Of a DNA stretch of 15,613 nt, positions 8,472 through 15,190 are shown piece by piece. The stretch is from Chloroflexota bacterium. GTDB taxonomy: Bacteria; Chloroflexota; Ktedonobacteria; Ktedonobacterales; Ktedonobacteraceae. The position numbers and the translations under genes are program-made. Under the pieces are notes generated by a model. The model was not told the origin of the DNA. It did no database searches and saw only the letters and a program-made list of their open reading frames with translations. The DNA lies in NCBI GenBank assembly GCA_005879655.1, contig VBJK01000176.1, positions 1 through 15,613 on the forward strand, in the 5' to 3' direction. The stretch's first letter is position 1, and every line of letters starts with the position of its first letter.

Positions 8472-8559
8472 AGCGCCATCCAATGAGTTCAAGAGCATTC
8501 AAATAAGCTCCCCCCAGAGAGAGTAGGAATCTTGCCCACATTTGTGGCTCATCTAACCA

Positions 8560-8589
8560 TTGGAAAATTTCCCCTTGATCTGGTACACT
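8560..8589 (+). promoter_or_regulatory. Candidate promoter of the purA-argF pair
   Basis: TTGGAA (8560-8565) and TACACT (8584-8589), each 4/6 to consensus, with an 18-base spacer. A start near 8596 would give a leader of about 85 bases before ATG 8681. No riboswitch fold or terminator was recognised in that leader. Confidence 0.4.
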
Positions 8590-8680
8590 GCAAGAGGGAT
8601 GCAGCTATTACTGATAGGGCCTGCCATTGGAATGCTGATCCCACCAGAGAGCTTCTCTATCGCAAGGGGAATTTGCAAGC

Positions 8681-9973
8681 ATGAGTATCGAGATCGTTGT
8701 TGGCATCAACTGGGGTGACGAGGGAAAGGGTAGGATGGTAGACTACTTAGCACAAGATGCAGATTATGTTGTCAGGTACCAGGGCGGGAATAACGCTGGA
8801 CATACCGTTGTCAATGAGCAAGGAGTTTTTAAGTTACATTTGATCCCATCCGGTATCTTCAACCCTAACACGACCAATGTGCTGGGACCTGGCACGGTGA
8901 TTGATCTAGCCGCTCTGGATCAAGAGATACGTGATTTATCTGAGTCGGGTATCGACACTTCAAATATCAAAGTCTCGGACCGCGCTACCATCTGTTTCCC
9001 CTTCCACGCCATGGAAGACACCTGGGAGGAGGAACGCCTGAGCGATAATGGACAGACCCCCTATGGCTCAACCAGGCGGGGTATTGCTCCTGTCTATGGC
9101 GATCGCGTCATAAAAAAGGGCATCCAGTTGGGAGAGCTATGCTTCCCCGATTACCTGCGCACACGTGTAGAAAAGCTCGTAGCATGGAAGCGCCAAGTCG
9201 CACGCGACCTCTACAAACAAGAACCACCTTTCACCTTCGAGGCCATCTGGCAGTGGCTCAACACCTATGGCAATCCCATCAAAGATAGGATCTGTGATAC
9301 CACAGTCCTGTTAGAACAAGCCGCACAGGAAAATAAAAAAATACTCTGCGAGGCGCAACTTGGAGCATTACGAGATGTTCAATACGGCATCTATCCATAT
9401 ACTACTTCCTCATGTTCATTGAGTGCATTTGCCTCTATAGGCAGTGGTTTGTTTGGTTATGCACCCACTTCCGTGATTGGCGTGATGAAGGCATTTTCAA
9501 CCTGTGTTGGTGAAGGGCCTTTCGTGACGGAAATTCTTGATCAGGCGCAGGCTGGCGCATTGCGCGAAACTGCCCACGAATACGGCGCAGCCACTGGACG
9601 ACCTCGACGTATTGGTCACTTTGATGCCCTCGCCTCAACATATGGTGTACAGGTGCAAGCAGTGACGGAGGTTGCCATCACGAAATTGGATACTCTCACA
9701 GGCCGCGACACCTTGCTTATCTGTACTCACTACGAATACCAGGGCAAGCCTGTCTATCGCTTCCCCATCACGGCCATGTTAGAGCATTGCCGCCCAGTGT
9801 ACAAAGCCATGCCCGGCTGGCAGGAAGATATCTCTAACGTACGCCATTTCCAAAATTTACCTCCGGCAGCACAGGCATACGTGCTTGAAATCGAGCATCT
9901 AATCGGTCGCCCTATCCGCTACGTCTCTGTTGGAGCCAGACGCGAAGCCCTGATCGATCGTAGCAAGACGTGA
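8681..9973 (+). CDS. purA: Adenylosuccinate synthetase, divergent subfamily
   Basis: Joins IMP and aspartate with GTP to form adenylosuccinate, the first step from IMP to AMP. It is 430 residues, full length. The P-loop GDEGKG (12-17) has catalytic D13 and K16; GGNNAGHT keeps catalytic H41; TKLD supplies guanine recognition; the aspartate loop reads [12 protein letters not shown], keeping the first and third arginines. It differs from the E. coli/B. subtilis form in the IMP pocket: [13 protein letters not shown] for GTTGRGIGPAYED, KKG for the RRG that holds R143, [13 protein letters not shown] for EGAQGTLLDIDHG, and TSSC for TSSN. I recall similar changes in a clostridial-type PurA subfamily, so normal PurA activity remains most likely. 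AAGGGG lies about 11 bases before the ATG. argF follows after 19 bases. Confidence 0.9.
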   Translation: MSIEIVVGINWGDEGKGRMVDYLAQDADYVVRYQGGNNAGHTVVNEQGVFKLHLIPSGIFNPNTTNVLGPGTVIDLAALDQEIRDLSESGIDTSNIKVSDRATICFPFHAMEDTWEEERLSDNGQTPYGSTRRGIAPVYGDRVIKKGIQLGELCFPDYLRTRVEKLVAWKRQVARDLYKQEPPFTFEAIWQWLNTYGNPIKDRICDTTVLLEQAAQENKKILCEAQLGALRDVQYGIYPYTTSSCSLSAFASIGSGLFGYAPTSVIGVMKAFSTCVGEGPFVTEILDQAQAGALRETAHEYGAATGRPRRIGHFDALASTYGVQVQAVTEVAITKLDTLTGRDTLLICTHYEYQGKPVYRFPITAMLEHCRPVYKAMPGWQEDISNVRHFQNLPPAAQAYVLEIEHLIGRPIRYVSVGARREALIDRSKT

Positions 9974-9992
9974 GCGTAGAGGAGGGGATACT

Positions 9993-10994
9993 ATGGCTTT
10001 CAACTTGAGAAACAGGCATTTTTTGAAGCTGGAAGATTTTACACAACAGGAGATTATCTTCTTGTTGCAACTCTCCAGCGAACTAAAAAAGGCGAAATAT
10101 ACGGGTACAGAGGTACAACATCTACGGGGCAAAGCCATTGCTCTGATCTTTGAGAAAGATTCGACACGGACACGCTGTGCCTTCGAGGTCGCAGCCTCCG
10201 ATCAGGGAGCCTTTGTCACCTATCTAGGCCCCAGTGGCTCTCACATCGGCCATAAAGAGTCAACAAAAGATACTGCGCGCGTCTTGGGGAGAATGTACCA
10301 TGCCATCGAATATCGCGGCTTTGGTCAGCAAGAGGTGGAAGAACTGGCGCGCTACGCAGGAGTCCCCGTCTGGAATGGCCTGACAAACGAGCGCCACCCT
10401 ACTCAGGCACTGGCTGACCTGTTGACGATGCAAGAGCATTCCCATAAGCCACTACAAGAGATTTCATTCTGCTTCCTGGGCGATGTCGGTCACAATATGG
10501 GCACAACGCTGATGATTGCTGCCGCCAAATTAGGTATGGATATTCGCCTTGCCGGTCCCCAACAATGCTGGCCCGCGCAAGCAGCAGTTGAACAAGCAAT
10601 GGTCATGGCCGCAGAGAGCGGCGCTCGCATCACATTAACCGAGGACGTAGAGAAAGCTGTACAGGGCTGCGACTTCCTGCATACGGATGTATGGGTTTCG
10701 ATGGGCAGTTCGTCAAAACTGTGGGGCGAACGTATCAACCTTATGCTGCCTTACCAGGTTAATAGCTGCATCATGACACTGACACAGAATCCCAATGTGA
10801 AGTTCATGCACTGCCTTCCTTCTCTCCATAATACCAATACAAAAATTGGACGAGAAATTTACAAGAAATATGGACTCGAAGCGTTAGAAGTGACTGAAGA
10901 AGTTTTTGAGTCTAAAGCTTCGATTGTCTTCGACCAAGTAGAGAACCGACTACACACGATTAAAGCGATTATGGTGGCAACACTGGGCAATTAG
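9993..10994 (+). CDS. argF: Ornithine carbamoyltransferase
   Basis: Makes citrulline from ornithine and carbamoyl phosphate, or runs in reverse in arginine breakdown. It is 333 residues, the length and style of E. coli ArgI and ArcB rather than the ~310-residue type. Visible motifs: STRTR at 57-61 and HPTQ for carbamoyl phosphate, GHNMG containing the equivalent of ornithine-binding N167, DVWVSMG (D231, S235, M236) and HCLP (C273). The usual HCLPAFHD reads HCLPSLHN here. All substrate residues I can place are kept, so the assignment is firm; biosynthetic or catabolic direction cannot be told, though no arcA or arcC is next to it. A strong AGAGGAGGGG sits just before ATG 9993, 19 bases after the purA stop, so the two are one transcript. 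Confidence 0.92.
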   Translation: MAFNLRNRHFLKLEDFTQQEIIFLLQLSSELKKAKYTGTEVQHLRGKAIALIFEKDSTRTRCAFEVAASDQGAFVTYLGPSGSHIGHKESTKDTARVLGRMYHAIEYRGFGQQEVEELARYAGVPVWNGLTNERHPTQALADLLTMQEHSHKPLQEISFCFLGDVGHNMGTTLMIAAAKLGMDIRLAGPQQCWPAQAAVEQAMVMAAESGARITLTEDVEKAVQGCDFLHTDVWVSMGSSSKLWGERINLMLPYQVNSCIMTLTQNPNVKFMHCLPSLHNTNTKIGREIYKKYGLEALEVTEEVFESKASIVFDQVENRLHTIKAIMVATLGN

Positions 10995-11041
10995 CATTCA
11001 GCACCTTCGCTTTTTTGAGCAATATCTCTATAGGAAAAGAC

Positions 11042-11070
11042 TTGCAACTTTAAGCTGTTTTCTGCATAAT
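11042..11070 (+). promoter_or_regulatory. Candidate promoter of the coiled-coil gene
   Basis: TTGCAA (11042-11047, 4/6) and CATAAT (11065-11070, 5/6) with an ideal 17-base spacer. The implied start near 11077 leaves a leader of about 84 bases to ATG 11161. Confidence 0.5.
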
Positions 11071-11148
11071 CTCTAATAGGGGATAAATTGTCCGAATTAC
11101 ATGACTAAGTTGTTGGCTATAACCCTTTTGCTCAGAAAGGAACTTGCC

Positions 11149-11155
11149 AGAGGAG
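11149..11155 (+). promoter_or_regulatory. Shine-Dalgarno site that fixes the coiled-coil gene start
   Basis: AGAGGAG ends five bases before ATG 11161. The alternative in-frame ATG at 11101 has no such site at proper distance, so the shorter product is favoured. Confidence 0.65.
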
Positions 11156-11160
11156 TGACC

Positions 11161-12177
11161 ATGTTACCACCTGATGAGAGAAGCCAGGTAACTGATGCGC
11201 TGGAGAGTCTTGCCATGCAGACCACCCAGACCACAGATGCCCTGGAAAATCTCGCTATGGAGACCACCCAGACTACAGATGCTCTAGAGCGCCTTCCACG
11301 TCCTTCTGATCGACGTCATACAGCCAGCGAGCGCAGGCAACAGATATTGCAACAAAGACAAACAGATGTCTTGCCTGGCCCAACGACGGAGACGCCAGGT
11401 TCGCGTTTGGCCTGGCGGCAAGCAACGCAGCTTCGTGAGGAAAACAAGCATTTACACACTGAACTAGAGAGAGTGCGTACCGCATTAGCCCAACTGACTG
11501 AAGAGTCCAGCATTTTACGTACTGAGTTCGACAAAGAAGTTGAGATTATCCATAACGGCCATCAGCAGGAAATAGAGCAGTATCACAATCATCTCCATGA
11601 GATGATGGATGAGCGCAATAAACTGCAAGAGAAGTATCAGGTATTAGAGCAGCGCTATGAAGAAATGGAGCGCTCATTTCACGATGCCGTGGCTGAGCAG
11701 GCGGGCAAGATTCTGATGGAGGCTGCACAGGACGATGAATTGGCACCTGCCGCCACATCAAGTGTGCTCGCTGGCCTAAGAAAAGTTGTTGAGGCGGAGG
11801 TCAGACGAGAAGAGGAGAAACATCTGGTAGAAGCGCTGTACTTAAAGCGCGAAGCCCAACGCGTCTTTGCGTTATTAGAGCAGGAGCGTAAAGAGCTTGA
11901 AGAGGAGCGTCAGCGTTTGTACACGCTCCAAAATAGTGCCCGTGAGCAAGCCGAATTACGCCAAAAAGTCTTACAGACTCGTTTAGACGCTCGCTGGCGT
12001 GCTTCAATAGTCGCCTGCTCCCTGATACTCCATGTGTATATAGCGCCAAGCATCTCTCTTGCGTTGCTTGCCCCCATTCTCATTTGCATCATCTGGACTA
12101 TTGTGAGTGCCAGCCCTGCTGCTATGATCACACATATGTACTATAGTGCTCCCCATAAGAGAAAAATCAAAAAGTAG
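11161..12177 (+). CDS. Coiled-coil protein with C-terminal membrane hairpin, function unknown
   Basis: A 338-residue protein that I do not recognise. The N-terminus carries a 14-residue tandem repeat (TDALESLAMQTTQT, TDALENLAMETTQT, then TDALERL), a Thr-rich amphipathic pattern. A basic, proline-containing linker follows. About residues 85-285 are strongly charged, heptad-like sequence (LREENKHLHTELERV and EQERKELEEERQRLY), a long coiled coil. Near the end two hydrophobic stretches (SIVACSLILHVYIA and ISLALLAPILICIIWTIV) form a likely membrane hairpin with a short basic tail. It probably projects a coiled coil from the membrane into the cytoplasm. There is no signal peptide. It has its own promoter, and a long hairpin sits 10 bases after its stop. 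Confidence 0.75.
   Translation: MLPPDERSQVTDALESLAMQTTQTTDALENLAMETTQTTDALERLPRPSDRRHTASERRQQILQQRQTDVLPGPTTETPGSRLAWRQATQLREENKHLHTELERVRTALAQLTEESSILRTEFDKEVEIIHNGHQQEIEQYHNHLHEMMDERNKLQEKYQVLEQRYEEMERSFHDAVAEQAGKILMEAAQDDELAPAATSSVLAGLRKVVEAEVRREEEKHLVEALYLKREAQRVFALLEQERKELEEERQRLYTLQNSAREQAELRQKVLQTRLDARWRASIVACSLILHVYIAPSISLALLAPILICIIWTIVSASPAAMITHMYYSAPHKRKIKK
11191..11295 (+). repeat. 42-bp in-frame tandem repeat, 2.5 copies
   Basis: Units at 11191-11232 and 11233-11274, then half a unit at 11275-11295, encode TDALExLAMxTTQT repeats. Differences between units are largely at third codon positions, so the protein repeat is conserved better than the DNA. Confidence 0.85.
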
Positions 12178-12187
12178 TGCGTGAAAT

Positions 12188-12256
12188 ATGGTAATACTTC
12201 TAAAGAAACAGATCTTTGCATAAAAGAGAGATGCTTACTTTAGCAAGTATTACCAT
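12188..12256. repeat. 69-bp element with 12-bp perfect inverted ends (long hairpin)
   Basis: ATGGTAATACTT (12188-12199) pairs perfectly with AAGTATTACCAT (12245-12256). The stem continues inward, CTAAAG (12200-12205) with CTTTAG (12238-12243), after a single bulged C at 12244, giving 18 pairs. A small inner stem GCAT/ATGC (12218-12221, 12231-12234) can form in the loop. It lies 10 bases after the coiled-coil stop. There is no U-run after it, so it is not a standard terminator; it may stabilise the mRNA end or be a small palindromic mobile element. Confidence 0.75.
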
Positions 12257-12328
12257 GTCCTAGCTCTTAGCTACGCAAGCTCAGGACCGTACGCACGGAT
12301 CTGCGATTGTTGGCCACCGATGTCCCCT

Positions 12329-12403
12329 CAACGAATTTTTAAGTGAAAGTTGAGATATCTTAACCTAACCAATCTTGCACGAGAGAGACTGCATAATTTT
12401 TTG
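12329..12403 (+). repeat. Promoter-like module, copy A
   Basis: Aligns without gaps to 12726-12800 at about 53 of 75 positions by eye. It holds the 16-base near-palindrome GTTGAGATATCTTAAC (12349-12364) and, 27 bases later, TGCATAATTTTTTG with a -10-like CATAAT at 12392-12397. No good -35 hexamer is visible, so an activator on the palindrome is possible. Confidence 0.55.
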
Positions 12404-12428
12404 ATGACGACACAGTTGCGCATTGAAC

Positions 12429-12460
12429 TTGACAGTTCCACCACGACTGAATGCTATACA
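12429..12460 (+). promoter_or_regulatory. Weak promoter candidate with extended -10
   Basis: TTGACA (12429-12434) is perfect, but the spacer to TATACA (12455-12460) is 20 bases. TGC just before TATACA fits an extended -10. No gene starts within 800 bases downstream. Confidence 0.25.
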
Positions 12461-12684
12461 GCGGCTTCCCAAGCTAGGTCATATTGAAATTGACTGTTCA
12501 CACTGCCAAGCGCAAAATCACCCCTTTTAAGCTATATCTGAGAAATTCTGAAATTTTATTCATAATCGTTGTGCCAGATAAGTTATAGACATCTTTTTCT
12601 AACAAATTTAAGTGCAAGAGCGGACAGGAGAGCATCGGATGACGAGCAGTTCGCGGCGCAAATAGGGAGAGAAATGGAGAGACA

Positions 12685-12725
12685 TTAACCATGCAGCGAC
12701 AATTAGTTAAGGGAATAACATTGAC
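12685..12725 (+). repeat. 41-bp direct repeat, copy 1 (copy 2 at 13041-13081)
   Basis: TTAACC, then about 15 bases rich in GC, then GTTAAGGGAATAACATTGAC (12706-12725). It matches 13041-13081 at roughly 85% with no gaps. It ends directly against module B, so these two repeat types are joined here. Confidence 0.65.
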
Positions 12726-12800
12726 GAACGAATTTCTTAACCCAAGTTAAGATTTCTTAACCACCCCTATCCCATACAAGAGAAGCTGTATAGTTTTTTG
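12726..12800 (+). repeat. Promoter-like module, copy B
   Basis: Diverged gap-free partner of 12329-12403. The near-palindrome is GTTAAGATTTCTTAAC (12746-12761), and a -10-like TATAGT (12789-12794) follows at the same 27-base distance, preceded by CTG and followed by a T-run. An extra half-site CTTAAC is at 12736-12741. Confidence 0.55.
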
Positions 12801-12816
12801 CTAAAAATATCATCTT

Positions 12817-12876
12817 AAACGAGCTTGGTATCTCCTGACATGCTAAAAAACAAAAAGTAACACCTCAAGCTCGTTT
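12817..12876. repeat. 11-bp perfect inverted repeat with 38-base loop
   Basis: AAACGAGCTTG (12817-12827) and CAAGCTCGTTT (12866-12876). It begins about 16 bases after the start predicted for the module B promoter, so it would be a hairpin in that RNA. No U-run follows it. Confidence 0.6.
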
Positions 12877-12905
12877 CCATTGAAAAATAACAACTCACTT
12901 AGCAA

Positions 12906-12927
12906 GCACAAATCAGGTTATTTGTGC
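12906..12927. repeat. 8-bp perfect inverted repeat, 6-base loop
   Basis: GCACAAAT (12906-12913) and ATTTGTGC (12920-12927) around CAGGTT. Low GC and no T-run argue against a terminator; the shape fits an operator. Confidence 0.5.
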
Positions 12928-12942
12928 GATACCAGAGCAATT

Positions 12943-12958
12943 ATGTTATTTTCTTAAC
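12943..12958 (-). repeat. Inverted copy of the GTTAAGAAAATAACAT motif
   Basis: Read on the minus strand this is GTTAAGAAAATAACAT, identical over 16 bases to 13062-13077 on the plus strand. The two identical copies face each other about 100 bases apart. Confidence 0.7.
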
Positions 12959-13029
12959 CAAAATTCAGCTCTCTGGTAGACCGGACAACACAGATTTACG
13001 CACAATTCTTTACACAAATCTGATGAAAA

Positions 13030-13081
13030 GTTGAGATATGTTAACCAAGCGGCGATATCTAGTTAAGAAAATAACATTGAC
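13030..13081 (+). repeat. Third motif block: near-palindrome plus 41-bp repeat copy 2
   Basis: GTTGAGATATGTTAAC (13030-13045) differs by one base from the site at 12349. It overlaps the TTAACC that opens the 41-bp repeat (13041-13081), which ends in GTTAAGAAAATAACATTGAC (13062-13081). This is the block nearest the glycosyltransferase operon, about 265 bases before its first ATG. Confidence 0.65.
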
Positions 13082-13250
13082 TGCTACATAGGTATTACGG
13101 TAATCTCCCTCACGTACAAGATAAGCAGGTAACTTGCTTAGCTAGTGCAGTCTCTATGTTTACGGTTTCCATTCATCAGTTACGGAAGGTTTTCGTGATG
13201 TGCCCAAAAGGGCCTTTCTCACTCATCTCTTTCTCGATCTGAGTGACATC

Positions 13251-13275
13251 AGGAGTATGGATGCTCCTTTTCTTT
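13251..13275 (+). terminator. Weak terminator-like stem in the glycan operon leader
   Basis: AGGAG (13251-13255) pairs with CTCCT (13264-13268) around a short loop, with one more possible G-U pair, then TTTCTTTC. The stem is short, so termination would be inefficient; it could act as an attenuator before the ATG at 13345. Confidence 0.25.
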
Positions 13276-13344
13276 CACCTTCCTGCTGTTTGCGATTACA
13301 AGTATATACAAAACATTTCTATATAATTGAGAGGTAAGTATTTC

Positions 13345-14046
13345 ATGGAAGAGATACTATTCTATGCTCCTGCATCTGTCGGCACCCTGGAAGAAGTGCG
13401 TCCTCCAAGGGTCAGCATTGTTGTTCCCACACGCAATGAAGCGCGTAATCTTCGCCATGTTTTACCACATATACCTGCAACAGTCAGCGAGGTTATTCTG
13501 GTAGATGGACATTCCGTTGACGATACGATTGTGGAAGCGCAAAGGCTCCTCCCCTCCATTAAGGTGATCAAGCAAGTCGGCAAAGGTAAAGGTGATGCTT
13601 TGAGAGCGGGCTTTGCAGCTTGCACAGGCGAGATCATTGTTATGCTCGACGCTGATGGCTCGGCAGACCCAAGGGAGATCCCGCGCTTTGTCGAGGCTCT
13701 GCTCCAGGGAAATGATTTCGCTAAAGGCTCCCGTTTCCTCAAGGATGGTGGCAGTGATGATATTACTCCTATGCGCCGTTTGGGAAACGCTATGTTAAGT
13801 AGTCTTGTTAATTTCCTCTTTGGAACAAATTTTAGTGATCTATGCTACGGCTACAATGCTTTCTGGAAATACTGTCTTGACCATGTACACCGTGCAAACT
13901 TGAAAATGATCGAAGTTCCTAGCTTTGAATATCCACGCATTCATGGACAGAGCAATTTACGGACCTTCCGCGATGGCTGGCGTGTCTTACAGGCAATTAT
14001 GAAAGAGCGGATGAGATATGTCACAAAGACATTTGGTCAGACGTAA
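13345..14046 (+). CDS. Family 2 glycosyltransferase, polyprenyl-phosphate (DPM1-like) type
   Basis: A 233-residue soluble GT-A enzyme. It opens with RVSIVVPTRNEARNL, the nucleotide-sugar binding strand, then EVILVDGHSVDDT, and carries the metal-binding DADGSADP at about residue 100, followed by GNDFAKGSRF and the LCYGYNAFWK acceptor-side segment. This set is typical of dolichol-phosphate mannose synthase and related polyprenyl-phosphate glycosyltransferases. It has no C-terminal membrane helices, so it probably acts at the inner face of the membrane. ATG 13345 is chosen because GAGAGG precedes it by about 10 bases; a TTG at 13327 is in frame but overlaps that site. Its end overlaps the next gene by 29 bases. 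Sugar and acceptor are unknown. Confidence 0.88.
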   Translation: MEEILFYAPASVGTLEEVRPPRVSIVVPTRNEARNLRHVLPHIPATVSEVILVDGHSVDDTIVEAQRLLPSIKVIKQVGKGKGDALRAGFAACTGEIIVMLDADGSADPREIPRFVEALLQGNDFAKGSRFLKDGGSDDITPMRRLGNAMLSSLVNFLFGTNFSDLCYGYNAFWKYCLDHVHRANLKMIEVPSFEYPRIHGQSNLRTFRDGWRVLQAIMKERMRYVTKTFGQT

Positions 14047-15190
14047 GACAAGCCATCTCGCTAAGTACAAAAGTAGTCTCTCCTCAGACAACTTCATATT
14101 AAGAAAAGAACGGTGTAACGTGATACAAGTGCAAGATACTATTTCCGTGATCATTTGTTGCTATACAGAACAGCGCTGGGAGGATCTTCTGGCCGCAGTG
14201 GCTTCAGTGCGCAGGCAGACGCTACGAGCCAGTGAGATTATTGTGGTGGTTGATCATAATCCTCTTTTACTAAGGCGCGTACAAGAGTACTTACCTGATG
14301 TCGTTCCTATGGAGAACAAGGGGTCACGTGGACTCTCTGGTGCACGCAATAGCGGTATTGCTAGAGCACGCGGTTCTCTGATTGCCTTTCTTGACGATGA
14401 TGCTGTGGCTATGCCCGATTGGTTACAGTTGCTACAAGAAGACCTGAGGAACCCACAGGTCTTAGGTACCGGGGGAGCGGTTCTTCCTCTCTGGTCACAA
14501 CAGCGGGCTACCTGGTTCCCCGAAGAGTTTCTGTGGGTGGTCGGTTGCACGTACCGGGGCATGCCACAGACCGGCAGCAGCATCCGCAATCCTATTGGTG
14601 CGAATATGGCATTTCGGCGCGAGGTTTTCGATGGCATAGGAGGCTTCCTCAGTGAGATTGGCCGTGTTGGCACGCGTCCGGTTGGCTGTGAAGAGACCGA
14701 GCTGTGCATTCGCGCTCGTCAGCATTGGCCGCAAAGACGCTTTCATTATAAACCAGAGGCTAGCGTGTCTCACCGCATACCAGCCAATCGCATGACATGG
14801 CGCTATTTCTCTGCTCGCTGCTACGCCGAAGGTCTCTCGAAAGCCTTTGTGACCAAACAGGTCGGAACTGACGCTGGACTCGCCTCTGAACGCACTTATA
14901 CTCTCAAAATACTCCCAGAGGCGATCTGGCGGGGCTTTGTTGAGGCGTTTGTCACTCATGACTGGTCTGGTATTGCACGCTCTGTCGCTATTCTCCTAGG
15001 TTTGCTCATCACTATCTTGGGATACGTTGTCGCTGTGCTTCATCTCGCGTGCGCCAGATCGAAAAGGGCTTGCCCGTCGCACGCACTGACTCAAGACAGT
15101 TCTAACACACCGCAAACTAGCTCCATGCAGATGGTTTCAGCAGATGGTAAGGCGTTGCTCTCATCTGGAAAAGGCAAGACTCATGCATGA
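14018..15190 (+). CDS. Family 2 glycosyltransferase with C-terminal membrane helix
   Basis: A GT-A fold enzyme of up to 390 residues. TISVIICCYTEQRW opens the domain, GLSGARNSGIARARG and the metal-binding FLDDDAVAMPDWL follow, then GTGGAVLP, GANMAFRREVFDGIGGF and the catalytic-base region CEETELCIRA. A hydrophobic helix (VAILLGLLITILGYVVAVLH) follows near residues 325-345, then a polar tail. It probably adds a sugar to a lipid-linked glycan at the cytoplasmic face. The start is uncertain: ATG 14018 overlaps the upstream gene by 29 bases and has GGATGAG nearby; GTG 14120 lies just before the conserved domain but lacks a ribosome site. The stop overlaps the next ATG by eight bases, a sign of coupled translation. 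Confidence 0.86.
   Translation: MSQRHLVRRKTSHLAKYKSSLSSDNFILRKERCNVIQVQDTISVIICCYTEQRWEDLLAAVASVRRQTLRASEIIVVVDHNPLLLRRVQEYLPDVVPMENKGSRGLSGARNSGIARARGSLIAFLDDDAVAMPDWLQLLQEDLRNPQVLGTGGAVLPLWSQQRATWFPEEFLWVVGCTYRGMPQTGSSIRNPIGANMAFRREVFDGIGGFLSEIGRVGTRPVGCEETELCIRARQHWPQRRFHYKPEASVSHRIPANRMTWRYFSARCYAEGLSKAFVTKQVGTDAGLASERTYTLKILPEAIWRGFVEAFVTHDWSGIARSVAILLGLLITILGYVVAVLHLACARSKRACPSHALTQDSSNTPQTSSMQMVSADGKALLSSGKGKTHA

Larger units (their letters stand above)
12178..13344. other. 1.17-kb gene-free, AT-rich, repeat-dense intergenic region
   Basis: No reading frame here has both a plausible ribosome site and protein-like sequence. The stretch holds a long hairpin (12188-12256), two diverged copies of a 75-bp promoter-like module (12329, 12726), a second ~41-bp direct repeat (12685, 13041), a motif built on GTTAAG/CTTAAC at six or more places, inverted repeats at 12817-12876 and 12906-12927, and a weak terminator-like stem near 13251. 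It separates the coiled-coil gene from the glycosyltransferase operon. The density suggests regulation rather than neutral spacer. Confidence 0.7.

Noticed and set aside
8530..8550. CCACA/TGTGG stem after purN as a terminator
   Set aside because: Only five pairs and no following T-run.
8681..9973. PurZ, the phage 2-aminoadenine enzyme
   Set aside because: The catalytic Asp of GDEGKG is kept, length is that of PurA, and there are no phage or Z-genome genes nearby.
11101..11160. Longer coiled-coil protein start at ATG 11101, with a signal-like hydrophobic N-terminus
   Set aside because: No ribosome site at that ATG, whereas AGAGGAG is well placed for ATG 11161; the apparent hydrophobic start is the translated leader.
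12498..12692. A 64-residue minus-strand frame in the repeat region
   Set aside because: No ribosome site before its ATG, low-complexity hydrophobic content, and it lies across the repeats; a chance frame.
12329..13081. CRISPR array or replication origin
   Set aside because: Repeats are degenerate, in both directions and unevenly spaced, with no cas genes; no DnaA-box cluster or replication gene is present.
13322..13327. Perfect TATAAT before the first glycosyltransferase
   Set aside because: A start about 7 bases later would fall on the ribosome site, and no -35 is seen at proper distance.
14254..14959. Long minus-strand frames inside the second glycosyltransferase
   Set aside because: They are the antisense of a gene with all family motifs and have no protein-like features of their own.
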